Source: Boletus sp. NGJ (Eukaryota; Basidiomycota; Agaricomycetes; Boletales; Boletaceae). Taken from it: a stretch of 64,000 nucleotides of DNA. Location of the stretch: assembly GCA_019096195.1 (NCBI GenBank), contig JAGTXK010000219.1, positions 434,001 through 498,000 of the forward strand, given 5' to 3'. Below the pieces are notes generated by a model that saw only the letters and a list, made by a program, of their open reading frames with translations, was not told the origin of the DNA and made no database searches. Made by a program: the position numbers and the translations under genes. This document shows, one piece after another, positions 25,035-35,526 of the stretch (positions are counted from its first letter, which is position 1; every line of letters starts with the position of its first letter).

Positions 25035-25877
25035 ATGATCAACTACATCTTGCTTGTATCACGACAAGGCTCGTCCTATATTCACGGAAAAGACGACAAC
25101 TCACAGCTCACATTGGAATATCTCATCAGGAAAAGTACGCCTTGCAAAATGGTTTACTACCATGGCACCGAAAGCCAAGGCCAAGATCGTGAAGGACGTT
25201 ACCCAACTGGTCTTGGCTCGACGCACGCGGATGTGTAACTTTTTAGAGTACAAAGGTAAGCAATATTTTCCCTCGCACTATTTCTGTCGTTGACTGGGAT
25301 GGCGGGGGTGTGGATGTAACGCACGGGTCCGTTTGGCTGTTGCGCAGACACGAAGGTCGTTTACCGAAGATACGCCTCGTTGTTCTTCGTCTGCGGGATC
25401 GGCTCGGGCGACAACGAACTCATAACGCTAGAGATCATCCACCGTTACGTGGAGGTCCTGGACAGATACTTTGGAAACGTGCGTCGTCCCCTTCATCCGT
25501 TCTCGTTCGAAAAGCCTGACCGCGCAGCGGTGACAGGTGTGCGAGCTGGACCTGTAAGTTGGGATATTGATTGGGTTTGTGGGACTCTCAGTGATGGCTC
25601 TTGCAGCATATTCAACTTCCAGAAGGCATATGCCGTAGGTACTGTTTCGTGTATATCGCGCGGGCAGCTTACACGTCCCATAGATCCTGGACGAACTTAT
25701 CATAGCTGGAGAAATGCAAGAGTCCTCGAAGAAATCTGTTTTACGCGTGGTTTGTTCGCAGCACCAGCTCACCATCTCTGTTGCTCATTGTCCCCGCAGG
25801 TCACACAATCAGACAGTGTAGAAGAGCAAGAGGGCGGTGATGATATAATGGGGCGTTTAGCAGCACGCAGCGGTTAG
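25035..25877 (+). CDS. aps1: AP-1 complex sigma (small) subunit
   Basis: Clathrin adaptor small chain acting at trans-Golgi and endosomes. Spliced reading: [115 protein letters not shown], then a short acidic tail [19 protein letters not shown]. The longin-like fold is complete and the length of about 160 residues is normal. [13 protein letters not shown] and the ESSKK segment point to AP-1 sigma rather than AP-2 or AP-3. About six introns; the first has a GC donor (listed separately). Stop codon at 25875-25877, converging with REX3. Confidence 0.95.
25069..25129 (+). other. Apparent GC-AG intron in AP-1 sigma
   Basis: The first coding intron seems to use a GC donor. Exon 1 ends ..TCACGACAAG at 25068 and is followed by GCTCGTCC; the acceptor ATCTCATCAG ends at 25129. 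This join reads [11 protein letters not shown], the invariant sigma-adaptin sequence. The only nearby GT (25075) would shift the frame. Length 61 nt, like neighbouring introns. Confidence 0.7.
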
Positions 25878-26104
25878 ATGCCCTTCCTCTGCATCTTTTT
25901 GTATTCCATGAACATGTCTTATCAAGGGCCATTGCTTCGTTGAACTCAAATGTTCAATCTGCGGACGAGTACCAACGAGCACCCGGGTAAGAACAACTAA
26001 TAGAGTCCAAAAGGCACATTGCTCAACGACAATCCAGATGCAACAGCGTATGAGTATATGGATACAGTAGTCTACAGTATGTTTGATGGACATATGCAAA
26101 CAGG

Positions 26105-27962
26105 CTATGAATTGGGTGCTGTAGTCTTTTTTTTTGCTTTATTTAGAATATGCCATCGTACAAGGTCGAGAGTTGCGACAGAGTCTTCTACCGAGGAATG
26201 GCCAGTTGCTCCGTCTCCAGTTTGGATTGATATTCCAAGGTGTTCCTTCGCGCTGATAGGTCACAGTTAGTAAGTGCTGAGAACACGAGAACGAGATGAC
26301 ACGGACAGATCCCTCAAAGATCGCCTATATGGTGGTCCAGCTCGGTGGGGGAAAAGGATGACAGTATCAATACATTGATAATGTATCATGCGCAACGTCT
26401 TGAGATCATTTTCTAGGGCATGTCCAATGATGATTGTCTCGGAATTAATGAATGCATCGAGCGATTGTCTTATCAAAGGAAGCGTCAACGAGGCATTTTG
26501 GTGTTCCTCCTTCTTGATGCCTGAAAATCGGGTATTGTAGTCTCTGAGAGGGCATCAGGCCAGAACGGACGCGTTGCAGAATACGACACTGACATGACCT
26601 CGACGCCATCATCCATCCGGACTAGTTCGTCGAAAATGTCAGTCCCAGCACCATCGACGACTGAGACTCGGGCCACACGCATGCCACCTGTAGTGTAAAT
26701 CATCTCGCAATCTAAGGCAACGACATCGAAAGCCGTGTCAGCAGAATCATTTCCATCGCGAGATGTGGGGGACCGTGTGAGCGAAAATGGTTGACGTAGG
26801 TGAAGATCCTTCGGGTCCGATTCATAAAAGACGTGAAATCCTCTTGAACAACCGTCCTCGCTTGTGGTCTTTGAACAACACGAGTATACGCGTAGTTTCT
26901 CACCTTGGTAGGTAAAATTCGGACACGAACGACGACATGAATATCTCAGACGTACCATTGATCGTTTTGCTGAATGGTTTTCCCCAGTGGTATGTGCACT
27001 CGTCGTGGGCAGGGGTGTTGCTGACCAGATAAGGCTGACCGCAACGCTCACATTTTGTGATATCGCCAACTGCGTGAGGCTTTGATCCCCCCTCACCATC
27101 GGGTATTTCAGTTATATAACCCCACTGTTGCATGGCATCCGTGCTAATGAGAAGGTGAGAGAGGACAGAACGGGTGAGACGAAGTGCGTCGAGTTTGTTC
27201 CGTGCTTCTGCGCGCGCTGCGATATCCTCATCGGTGCCGACAGAAGGATGGGAGATGGAAGTAGGGATAGGACGTTTCTTCAGGGAAGCGATTGAATTTA
27301 TGACCGCCTGAGGATAAGGATGAGAGAGGGAAGACATGGAGGACCGTGGATGCACACATTGCGATAAGTGAGCTTTGTCGAGTTCTTGTGTGTTTGTTCT
27401 TCTTGGCGCAGGGCATGCTCTGAGGCGAGGGTTGGGTTTGAAGGCAAGAGGTTTTCGTATAAGACCACAAAGTGATCATAAAGGGTCTTGAGCATAGCCT
27501 GTGGGGGACGGTCAAGGAAGGATCTAGCGAGAGGAGCGGCCATCGCGGACCTGGCGGACAGGCAAGGCCACCAGCGACTGTGCGGCATTGACTCTGAGGA
27601 TGGGCGCACCCGTCTATGCGTGTCTGGAGGGTGAGGCGGTGGAAGCGCGAGGAACGCAGAGGACGCACTGATGACTGGGAGTGGGCGGGAAGGGCGACTG
27701 GCTTCGGTGCGGATGCGGTTCTGAGACGCTGTGGAGCGGGCTCTGAGCGCGAGGTGGAGACGGTGAGCTCGAACGGTCTCTTTGCGGGGACTGTGCGTGG
27801 AGGTGTCGGGGTCGGGGTCGGGGTGGGGTCAGAGGGCGTCGCGATGAGCTGGGTGTGGAGTGCGGCGTCAGGCGCGTGCGAGAACGGACAGAGCGTCGGG
27901 TTGGCGCAGTCCGACCTGCGAGGACACGGCAGCGACTGGAACAATCCCAGTGTCGAAAACAT
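26105..27962 (-). CDS. rex3: REX3-type RNA exonuclease (CCCH finger plus DEDDh)
   Basis: 3'-5' exonuclease of the REXO1/Rex3 group, which trims small structured RNAs in the nucleus. The N terminus MFSTLGLFQSLPC carries a CCCH zinc finger CPRRSDCANPTLCPFSH (spacing C-x5-C-x5-C-x3-H), followed by a Thr/Pro-rich linker (PTPTPTP) and a second Cys/His cluster (ITKCERCGQPYLVS, CTYHWGK). The exonuclease domain shows VVALDCEMIYTTGGMRVARV (Exo I, D and E), VGHALENDLKTLR-like IIIGHALENDLKTLRMIH (Exo II), RAGPPYRRSLRDL, and GHSSVEDSVATLDLVRWH (Exo III, His and Asp). All DEDDh residues are present. The last exon starts after an acceptor near 26265 and ends KTTAPNS at 26105. Divergent from ceramide synthase with only 94 bp between start codons. 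Confidence 0.93.
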
Positions 27963-28056
27963 GGCGCAAACCAAGAAAAAAAAAACATATGATTGCAGTG
28001 GGTTCCCAAAATCGGAAATTTTGTAGGGACCTTCTCCTCCTCAACGTTCAACGTTC

Positions 28057-29655
28057 ATGACCGCGTCGCATCGAGTATGTTCATTTTCGCTCCGAGTCTG
28101 TTACCGCTTAAATACGAAACAGGGTCCCAGACGTACACATTTTTCTTCCATGGTCCACGCCTTCCACCAATCAGGCTTTTGGTGTGACCTCAAGTCCTCA
28201 AAATGGGTCGTCAACCCCGGTACTTTATTTTCACGCGTCCGTGTCCACTCAGACTCATCCACAGCCAGCTTCCTCGCTCAAGCTCCTCCTTGTACCCATC
28301 ATTCTTTATATCAACTGGGAGGTTCTTGCCCCCTTCGTCGCCCAGGGCCTCCCAAACCCGTTTAGACCCTTTCTCTTCATCTCTTACCGCATTCCCTCCT
28401 CCCCGGACTCGGACATTCGATACAGAAAGGGTTATCTCGATCTCGTCTTCGTTGTATACCACATCGTCTTTTTTTCCTTCGTCCGCCAGATCATCACCAT
28501 CAACATCTGTCATCCCATAGCGCGCTATTTCGGCATAAAACGCCTTACAACACTCAATAGATTCGGTGAGCAAGGATATGCCCTCGTCTATTTCACGATC
28601 ATGGGTGCTTGGGGTTATGTGAGCACCACATTCTCTCTCCTCCAACGCGCTTCGTGACTCTCCTGCATAGTATATCATGTCTCAATTGCCAACATACTGG
28701 TACCAGACGGAGCACTTTTGGCGAGGTCACTTTCGCCCTTTTCGGGGCGTGCTCCTATCTTCTGACACCCCCTATCCATAGGTTATCCTTACTGGGATAT
28801 GATCCCTCACTTGAAGCGATACTACCTCATGCATGCTGCTTACTGGTGCCAACAGTTCATTGTCCTTCTTCTCAGTCTCGAAAAACCGCGCAAGGACTAC
28901 AGGGAACTCGTTGCCCACCACTTTGCCACGCTCTGGCTCATCGGGTACGTCCCCGCTTGATTGAACAGGTTCGCCACTCACGTTGCCTCACAGATGGAGC
29001 TATCTGGTCAACATGACGGTCATTGGTAACGCAGTATATATGAGTATGGATATTCCGGATGCCTTTCTTGCTGTGAGTATTTCCCTAGTTCTCCCCCTTA
29101 TCTTTTTTTCCCTGACCGCTCGCGATAGTTCTCCAAGATTCTCAACTACTTGCAGTTCACTCAGGCAAAACTAGTTACCTTTATAATATTCCTTTGCATG
29201 TGGACGTCAGTCATATTCCTTGTCTGTCTGTGTGCGGTCATCAACGTGTTGTGTGGCAGATACTTCCGCCTCTATTTAAACATTGTAATGCTCTGGTCGG
29301 TGTGGTACGAATTCGACCTCATTCCGTGAGTACTATCACACCTTGCTTTTACGGCATCTCTAATGTCCAATAGTGAGGCCACCCGAGTATGGGCACCGCA
29401 GTCAGGAGTTTGGCTTGTTTGGTGGATGAAGTATCAAATGTTTGGTCCCCTCCTACTGCTCCTGATGCTCAATTTATTCTGGTACTATTTCATCTGGCGC
29501 ATTGCTCTGAGGTCTGTTATGCCATACCGCTATCCTACATCTTCTGATATACGGTTTTTAGGTCCCTGCAACCCTCTACCATGACGGACGATAGATCAGA
29601 CGACGAGGATGACGGTGATGTTGATGCTGATGTCGACCACGAAAAGGAAGAGTGA
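28057..29655 (+). CDS. lag1: Ceramide synthase (Lag1/Lac1, TLC domain)
   Basis: Acyl-CoA-dependent ceramide synthase of the ER. I propose a first exon of 18 nt, MTASHR (28057-28074), with a perfect GTATGT donor, a 101-nt intron and CAATCAG acceptor at 28175, continuing AFGVTSSPQNGSS; no ATG in the main frame lies nearby otherwise. Then TM segments LKLLLVPIILYINWEVLAPF, YLDLVFVVYHIVFFSFVRQI, RFGEQGYALVYFTIMGAWG, and the Lag1 motif: YRELVAHHFATLWLIGWSY with the catalytic double His, NAVYMSMDIPDAFLA, FDLIPE, GVWLVWWMKYQMF and LLLLLMLNLFWYYF. The C-terminal tail is strongly acidic (DRSDDEDDGDVDADVDHE), typical of fungal ceramide synthases, where casein kinase 2 acts on such tails. Six to seven introns. 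Family certain, N terminus inferred. Confidence 0.92.
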
Positions 29656-29787
29656 ACACGTTTCTCACGAGTAGCCGCACGTTTTTCAAGACCGACAATC
29701 CGAACACTGCGATTTCGTCTTTCGTATACCCGCATCATATCGTACAGTAGAGATGGTTTGAATTCTACATCACGCGACCCCCCTCGC

Positions 29788-31292
29788 TCACTCCGCATCG
29801 TCGGGGTTGCTGTCTGGAACGGTGGACTGAGTCGTGTCAGTGATGGGTCCAAATACACCTTCTTGATCGGAAAAGTCGTCGTCCTCTTCCCAAGCCTCAA
29901 AGTTCACCCTGACGCCCGCACCCGTTTGTGGTATTCCGGGATTGTCGCCTGTCCGATTCGGCCAGCGTTTCTCTCGTTGCATATCAATAGGATCCCCAGA
30001 AGCCATGGATTGGAGTGCCAACATTGTGTACTGTCCGACATGTCAGCGATGTATTTCGCCGAGAAAAACGCCAACGCACATGCGCATCGTTCCCTGCGTT
30101 GTGGAGATGTGTCGTACTGATTTGGAGGTGTCTACAGACGCGCTCTAGCGATCGGCGGTTACCGCCTGCTTCACCTTCGAGGGCAGCAAAGAGGTCCGAA
30201 GTATCAATGATGAAGATGCCATCCTGGGGGAGAACATCTGGGAGCATGAAAGCCATGTTGGGTAACGCGACGTCCACGTTCTTTGACTTGAGATATCTGT
30301 CGTTCACGTTAGACGCACACGTTGGGGAGAGATGGCGAGCACACGCACTTGATATCCTGGTTATTGTCGTGGAAAATCAGGAATAGCGGACCAACAGATT
30401 GAAGATCCGCGACGAGCGTCTGGATGCGCTTCTTGAACGTCGCCTTGTTGACTTCCTCGCTCCTACCAAAAGCAAAGTGCTACTTGCGCGTTCACGGCTA
30501 ATGCACGCAGATAAAAGAAAGTCAACGTACTTCTCTATGATCTGGGACGAACGTGTTGGTATAATATTTGTGTTCCTTGACGATGAGATGGCCTTGTTCT
30601 TCGATCTGCTGATCGTCCTCCCAGCGGACGGTGCTCCACCCGAACTCAGTGAGGAGGTTATGATCCCTATCCCACGCCTCGAAATCGAGGGCACACCAGA
30701 CGCCGCGTTTTTGGGACCAAAAGAAGCGCACACGCTCGAATATGTCGCGGCGTGCATTGAGGGTCGGATCGACACCCTTTAGACGCTTGTTGTTTTTCTC
30801 GATTTGCTGTGGGGCGATCAGACAGGACAAGATCAGTCGCGAGCGAAGGGGACTAACCTTGAGGGCCTTGCGGAGGTCCTCCTTGGTGCTAAAGTGGACG
30901 GGGGACACGTGCCTGAGACTCGACTCTGTGAGGAGACAGTCGGAATAGGGCAGCGGGATGGGGTGCTGTGTGAGCTGCATTGCGTGCAGCCAGTATCTTA
31001 TGTACTCAACCTGGGCGGAGGAGAAGAGGAGGCGGGTTTCAAAGTTTTGGAGGGTGCCCATGTAGAGTTCTACGCCCTGGACGCCATCCTTGTGGAGGGG
31101 GTGGTTTTGGTGGACGAGGGCATCCTGGGCGAGGGCGGCCTTGAGCGGGTTGCGATCTAGTGGATCAGGGAGGGCCTGATGCCTGTACGCTGCTGTGAGC
31201 GATGAGGGCGACAAGGATGAGGACGATGGCGCGTACCATTCAAAGAAGATGTCTGTGTAACGATAGTAGCCAGTGATTACAGGCGACACCAT
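29788..31292 (-). CDS. DEDDh exonuclease of the Gfd2/YDR514C group
   Basis: A fungal DEDDh-type nuclease fold protein. Reading: MVSPVITGYYRYTDIFFEWY, then a His-rich linker, FWSQKRGVWCALDFEAWDRD (Exo I, D and E), LLTEFGWSTVRWED, DHREHFAFGRSEEVNKATF across an intron, GPLFLIFHDNNQDIK (second Asp), IFIIDTSDLFAALEGE, NRRSLERVCRHLQIST, LHNAGNDAHYTMLALQSMAS (Exo III His and Asp). All four acidic residues and the His are present, so it should be active. The C-terminal tail is acidic. The group includes Gfd2 of yeast and, as I recall it, the QDE-2-interacting exonuclease QIP of Neurospora; whether this gene is the QIP counterpart cannot be told from sequence reading. Start chosen at 31292 because GYYRYTDIFFEW directly follows, and longer extensions run antisense into the CENP-A gene. 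Confidence 0.85.
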
Positions 31293-31340
31293 ACCAAGTA
31301 CCGAAACGGAAACTCTCCCTCGCGTACACTTGCACCAACC
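31293..31340. promoter_or_regulatory. 48-bp bidirectional promoter, Gfd2-type exonuclease/CENP-A
   Basis: Only 48 bp separate the start codons of the minus-strand exonuclease and the plus-strand CENP-A gene. The core promoters or 5' UTRs must overlap one another or the opposing coding regions. The spacer reads ACCAAGTACCGAAACGGAAACTC near 31293-31315 and has no TATA box. Confidence 0.6.
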
Positions 31341-32056
<716 letters not shown>

Positions 32057-32562
32057 ACTTGATTTCCTCAACCAACACGCGCCGTGATGTACTCTTTCAA
32101 GTCCAACATCCACTTTAATAACAACAAACCCTGGATGTAGGACCACAAGAATGCATTGTACATTGTAATATAGATCTGAGCGAGGCAACTACGCAAATAT
32201 GTCGACGATGAAAGCGCAAAACCTAATAAAAATGCATGAAACGGAAACATGTAGCATGGAAATCAGTCCAACGTAACTGCAAAATGCAAGGGAAGCGGTG
32301 TTGCTGAATACTGACAATGTTCCAAAATCGTCCAGACAATGGTTGAAAAAAAAAGAGGAGCCCTGCGTCAACCGGGAAAGATTAAGTTAAGAAATATCCG
32401 TACTGTGCGTTGACGACGTGTGTGATGACTTTAGGTATGAATGTGAGGGTTGTGATCGTTGAGCATGGTTCCGGGTATCAAATGAGTGTCTCCGAAGGAA
32501 TGGAATGACTGCAAACAACAGAAATGCAGGAGTGTTATGCCATGAGGAACAAGAGTAGTCTT
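32057..32562. other. Convergent intergenic region after CENP-A
   Basis: About 500 bp between the CENP-A stop and the stop of the next minus-strand gene. AT content is higher than in the flanking exons, with A-runs near 32345-32355. Both 3' UTRs belong here; no gene, RNA or mobile element visible. Confidence 0.5.
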
Positions 32563-35200
32563 CTATGATGCAGCAGTCCGCCGACGCACATGCGCAGGCG
32601 CCGCGGAAGAATAACCACCGTACACAGGTCCGAACGACGATGTCGTTGTCGGGCTTTGTTCAGGTGGAAGCCAACTCGACCGTTGCGGGCTCCTCTGCGA
32701 CGGAGCGACGCGCATGGAAACGGACGTTTTACTACCCCGTACATCATTGTAACTTCCTGATCGAGGATCTCCCGGCGTCTTTGCCATCCGATTCGTATCG
32801 TTACTGGAACGTCTCTGGTGCGACCCAGAGGAATGGGGGCTCGAATTACGACTGCTGGAATTGGCCCCTTCAGGGCTGTAGTTTCTGGGAAGCGAACTTG
32901 AACTTTGTAGAGGGGAGTGCTGCCCTGCTAACCCAATATACGAACGAGGGCGAGCGCCATACTGATTCATCATAAACGGGGGAGTTGGAGGAAGCAGAGG
33001 CATATCCACCCCATAAAATGGAAGGCCATTGACCGTCGGAATAGCAGGCATTTGGGGAACGGGTGGGGTAGTCGTCCATGCGTAGGGGTAAAACGAAGCC
33101 CGGGGATCGTATGACGGATGGAGCGATATCCCTTTTGTCGAGTCTGAGACCACAGACATGCGTCTACTGCCACGTCTACCTTCCCGGCCCCTGACGTCCT
33201 CTGATGATGCCGTATGAGCAGAGTAAAGCGAAGGCGGTCTCGAGAAACTGTTTTGACTTCCGGGCGTGGCCGGTACAGAGCTTGAAGGGGAACCCTCATA
33301 AGGTGAGACGGGCGAAAGTACCAGCTCGGGTGTATACTTGTGTGACATGCTCGACCTCTGAGGCGAGGCAAGCATTGAGTCTCGAGATACAGAGTGGGTG
33401 CGATCAGAAACCCGAGATGACAGTGATGCGGACTCGAGCGGACGTCCAGCACGAGAAGCCTCACGTCGTGCTCGTGTGGCTTGAAGTTCCCCAGCATAAG
33501 CACGCTCCCGCTCCTCTGCCTGCTTTCTCGCCAACTCTCTAGACCTTCGTAACTTTTCCATTTCTATTCTTTCAACTTCCCGACGAAGACGTTCTTCCTC
33601 CCGGACGACATGGGAAACAGTGACCGGCTGCTGCGATTTTGACGGCTCAGTAAGGGATATCAGAGGGCGCGGGGAACGGCGTCGGGGAGCGACAACCCTT
33701 GAAACTCGATTTTCCTGCGGAGGAGCAGTTGCTCGTCCATTCTCCATGGGAAGCTGTGCTGCTCGTTCCCGACGTTCCCGCTCTTCTCGGAGGAATCGAG
33801 CCTTCTGTTCCTTGTTCTTCCGGATGCGAAGGACGTAGCCCAAGGGTATCTGATCGTCCTTGCCGTCATCATCCGCGAACCGAACTCCTCGTTTTGGAAC
33901 GGGATCGTTTGTGGTTGTAGATCCAGAAGTCGTCGGCCCATGAGGTTGTTGCGTGGGTGACGGAGCTGTGGGCAAAGCAAAGCTACGCTGAGGTGAAGGA
34001 TACAGTTGGGCGGGTGAATCTTTGGATTGCGGCATGTTGGATGGGGGGGAGAGCGGCTCCAATTCTAATTCTTTAGTTTGAATTGCAGGAGGATCAAGAT
34101 CTACGGCCGCAAGTCTGAGCATCCACAGTAATGCTCAAAGGAATGTACCCACTCAGAGCCAAAGGTGGCAGTGTGAACTCCAAGGCAGGATCGAACGCAA
34201 CCACGTCCTCGTCACGCTCCGGGAGCGCACCAGCCATTAGTTCGAGTGACTCCGAGAACTCCAGCGCAGCCACCCCGAAGTGAGACCCCGGAATTCGAGT
34301 GCGGATGATTTCGCCGGAGTCCGAATGAAACCAAAGCTGAAGTCTATCCTCAAAGCAGGGACGCAAAACCCAATTCTCGAGGCCGGTGCTGTGAAAGCTC
34401 ACCGAATCGGCCGAAGGGAAAACATCAACCTGAAGATTCGGCTGTGTTTCTGGTTTCGGAGAAAGCGGTTTCGATGCAAGCGGGGCAATTGATGATTCAG
34501 CGGAGGGAGATAGACGGTCCAGACGGGCTAGAAGCGATTTTTTGTGCAGTTCGGATTCCAATGTCTCACGACGGCGAAGACGTCGGGGTTTATTGCACGA
34601 GCGAGGGAAAGATATGGTGCCTGACGACTGGAACAGCGGGGGCGAGGCGAGCTCATGCACAAGACTGTTCATGATCATGATACGTGCATTAGCACGCGCG
34701 GTGGTGATCTGTTGAGGAGAAGAGGATAGGGTGTGGATATCGTCAGGGCTGCCGTACGAGTCATCGAACTGCGAGGATGCATCGTCCGTTTCGTTGGAAG
34801 CGGGCTTCGGAGGGCGGAGAGCGTTTTGGGATGATTTCCAAGGGGGGGGATGGTGTTCCTCGGGATGATCGCTGATTGCAGCGTTCCTTCCCGCTAACCA
34901 TGACTTCCAACTGCCCTTCTTGCTCGGTGTGCGTGGGATACCGTCATCGTCGGGAGTGCGGAGGGTAGTTGAACCACTCGATGAGGAGGACGATGAGTTT
35001 GCAAGGTCGCTGGCGATGAGGGGAGGGAGGGATGGTGGGTCTGCTGAGGAGAGATGTTTTCTGGAGAGGGAGGGAAAGACCCTGGATTTCTTTTGAACGA
35101 CGCGGGTGGGCCCGGTGTGGGAGGTGTCGTCGGTGGAGGGGGCATCCGACTTGTCGCTGCGCCTGGAGGAGGCGACGAAGACAGAGGCCAGTCTGCGCAT
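32563..35200 (-). CDS. Ser/Pro-rich coiled-coil protein of unknown function
   Basis: Two long frames, 34094-35200 and 32563-34122, join through one 41-nt intron (donor GTACATTCC, acceptor GATGCTCAG, about 34108-34148) into a protein of roughly 870 residues. I do not recognise it. The N-terminal half is Ser/Thr/Pro-rich with dipeptide runs (SSSSSSSGS) and a better-ordered stretch ENWVLRPCFEDRLQLWFHSD, GEIIRTRIPGSHFGVAALEF. The middle has KRGVRFADDDGKDDQIPLGY, resembling a protein-phosphatase-1 docking RVxF-type site (RGVRFADD), then a charged coiled coil (IRKNKEQKARFLREERERRE, LRREVERIEMEKLRRSRELA). The C terminus is Ser/Pro/Tyr-rich and ends AHVRRRTAAS. A phosphoregulated scaffold or PP1 partner is possible, but that is inference. 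Confidence 0.75.
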
Positions 35201-35526
35201 ATGGTGGTGGTCGTGGAGAAAGGAGCGATGCGGACTGTCCGGATGATGTTTAGAACATTACAAATGGGACTGACATGAGTCCGAGCGCTCGAATAGGTGA
35301 CGCAGTGCAATACGGCAGCTCCCTACCGAATTAGCCGGCAACGACGAGGACAAGGACGACAACGAGGTCAACCTGCAGAGCGCTCGGGAGAGTTTTTCAT
35401 TCGCACCGACGTGTGAAGTGGCTGCACTCGAATGGAGATTTCATAGATCCCACAACTTGCATAACTTGGACACGTTCGCCCGCTATATTCATGTGTATTG
35501 TCCCCCAGACACCCCCTCCTCGGCAC
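35201..35526. other. Intergenic region Rrn7/unknown coiled-coil gene
   Basis: About 325 bp in tandem orientation: the 3' end of the Rrn7 gene and the promoter of the Ser/Pro-rich gene. No feature recognised. Confidence 0.4.
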
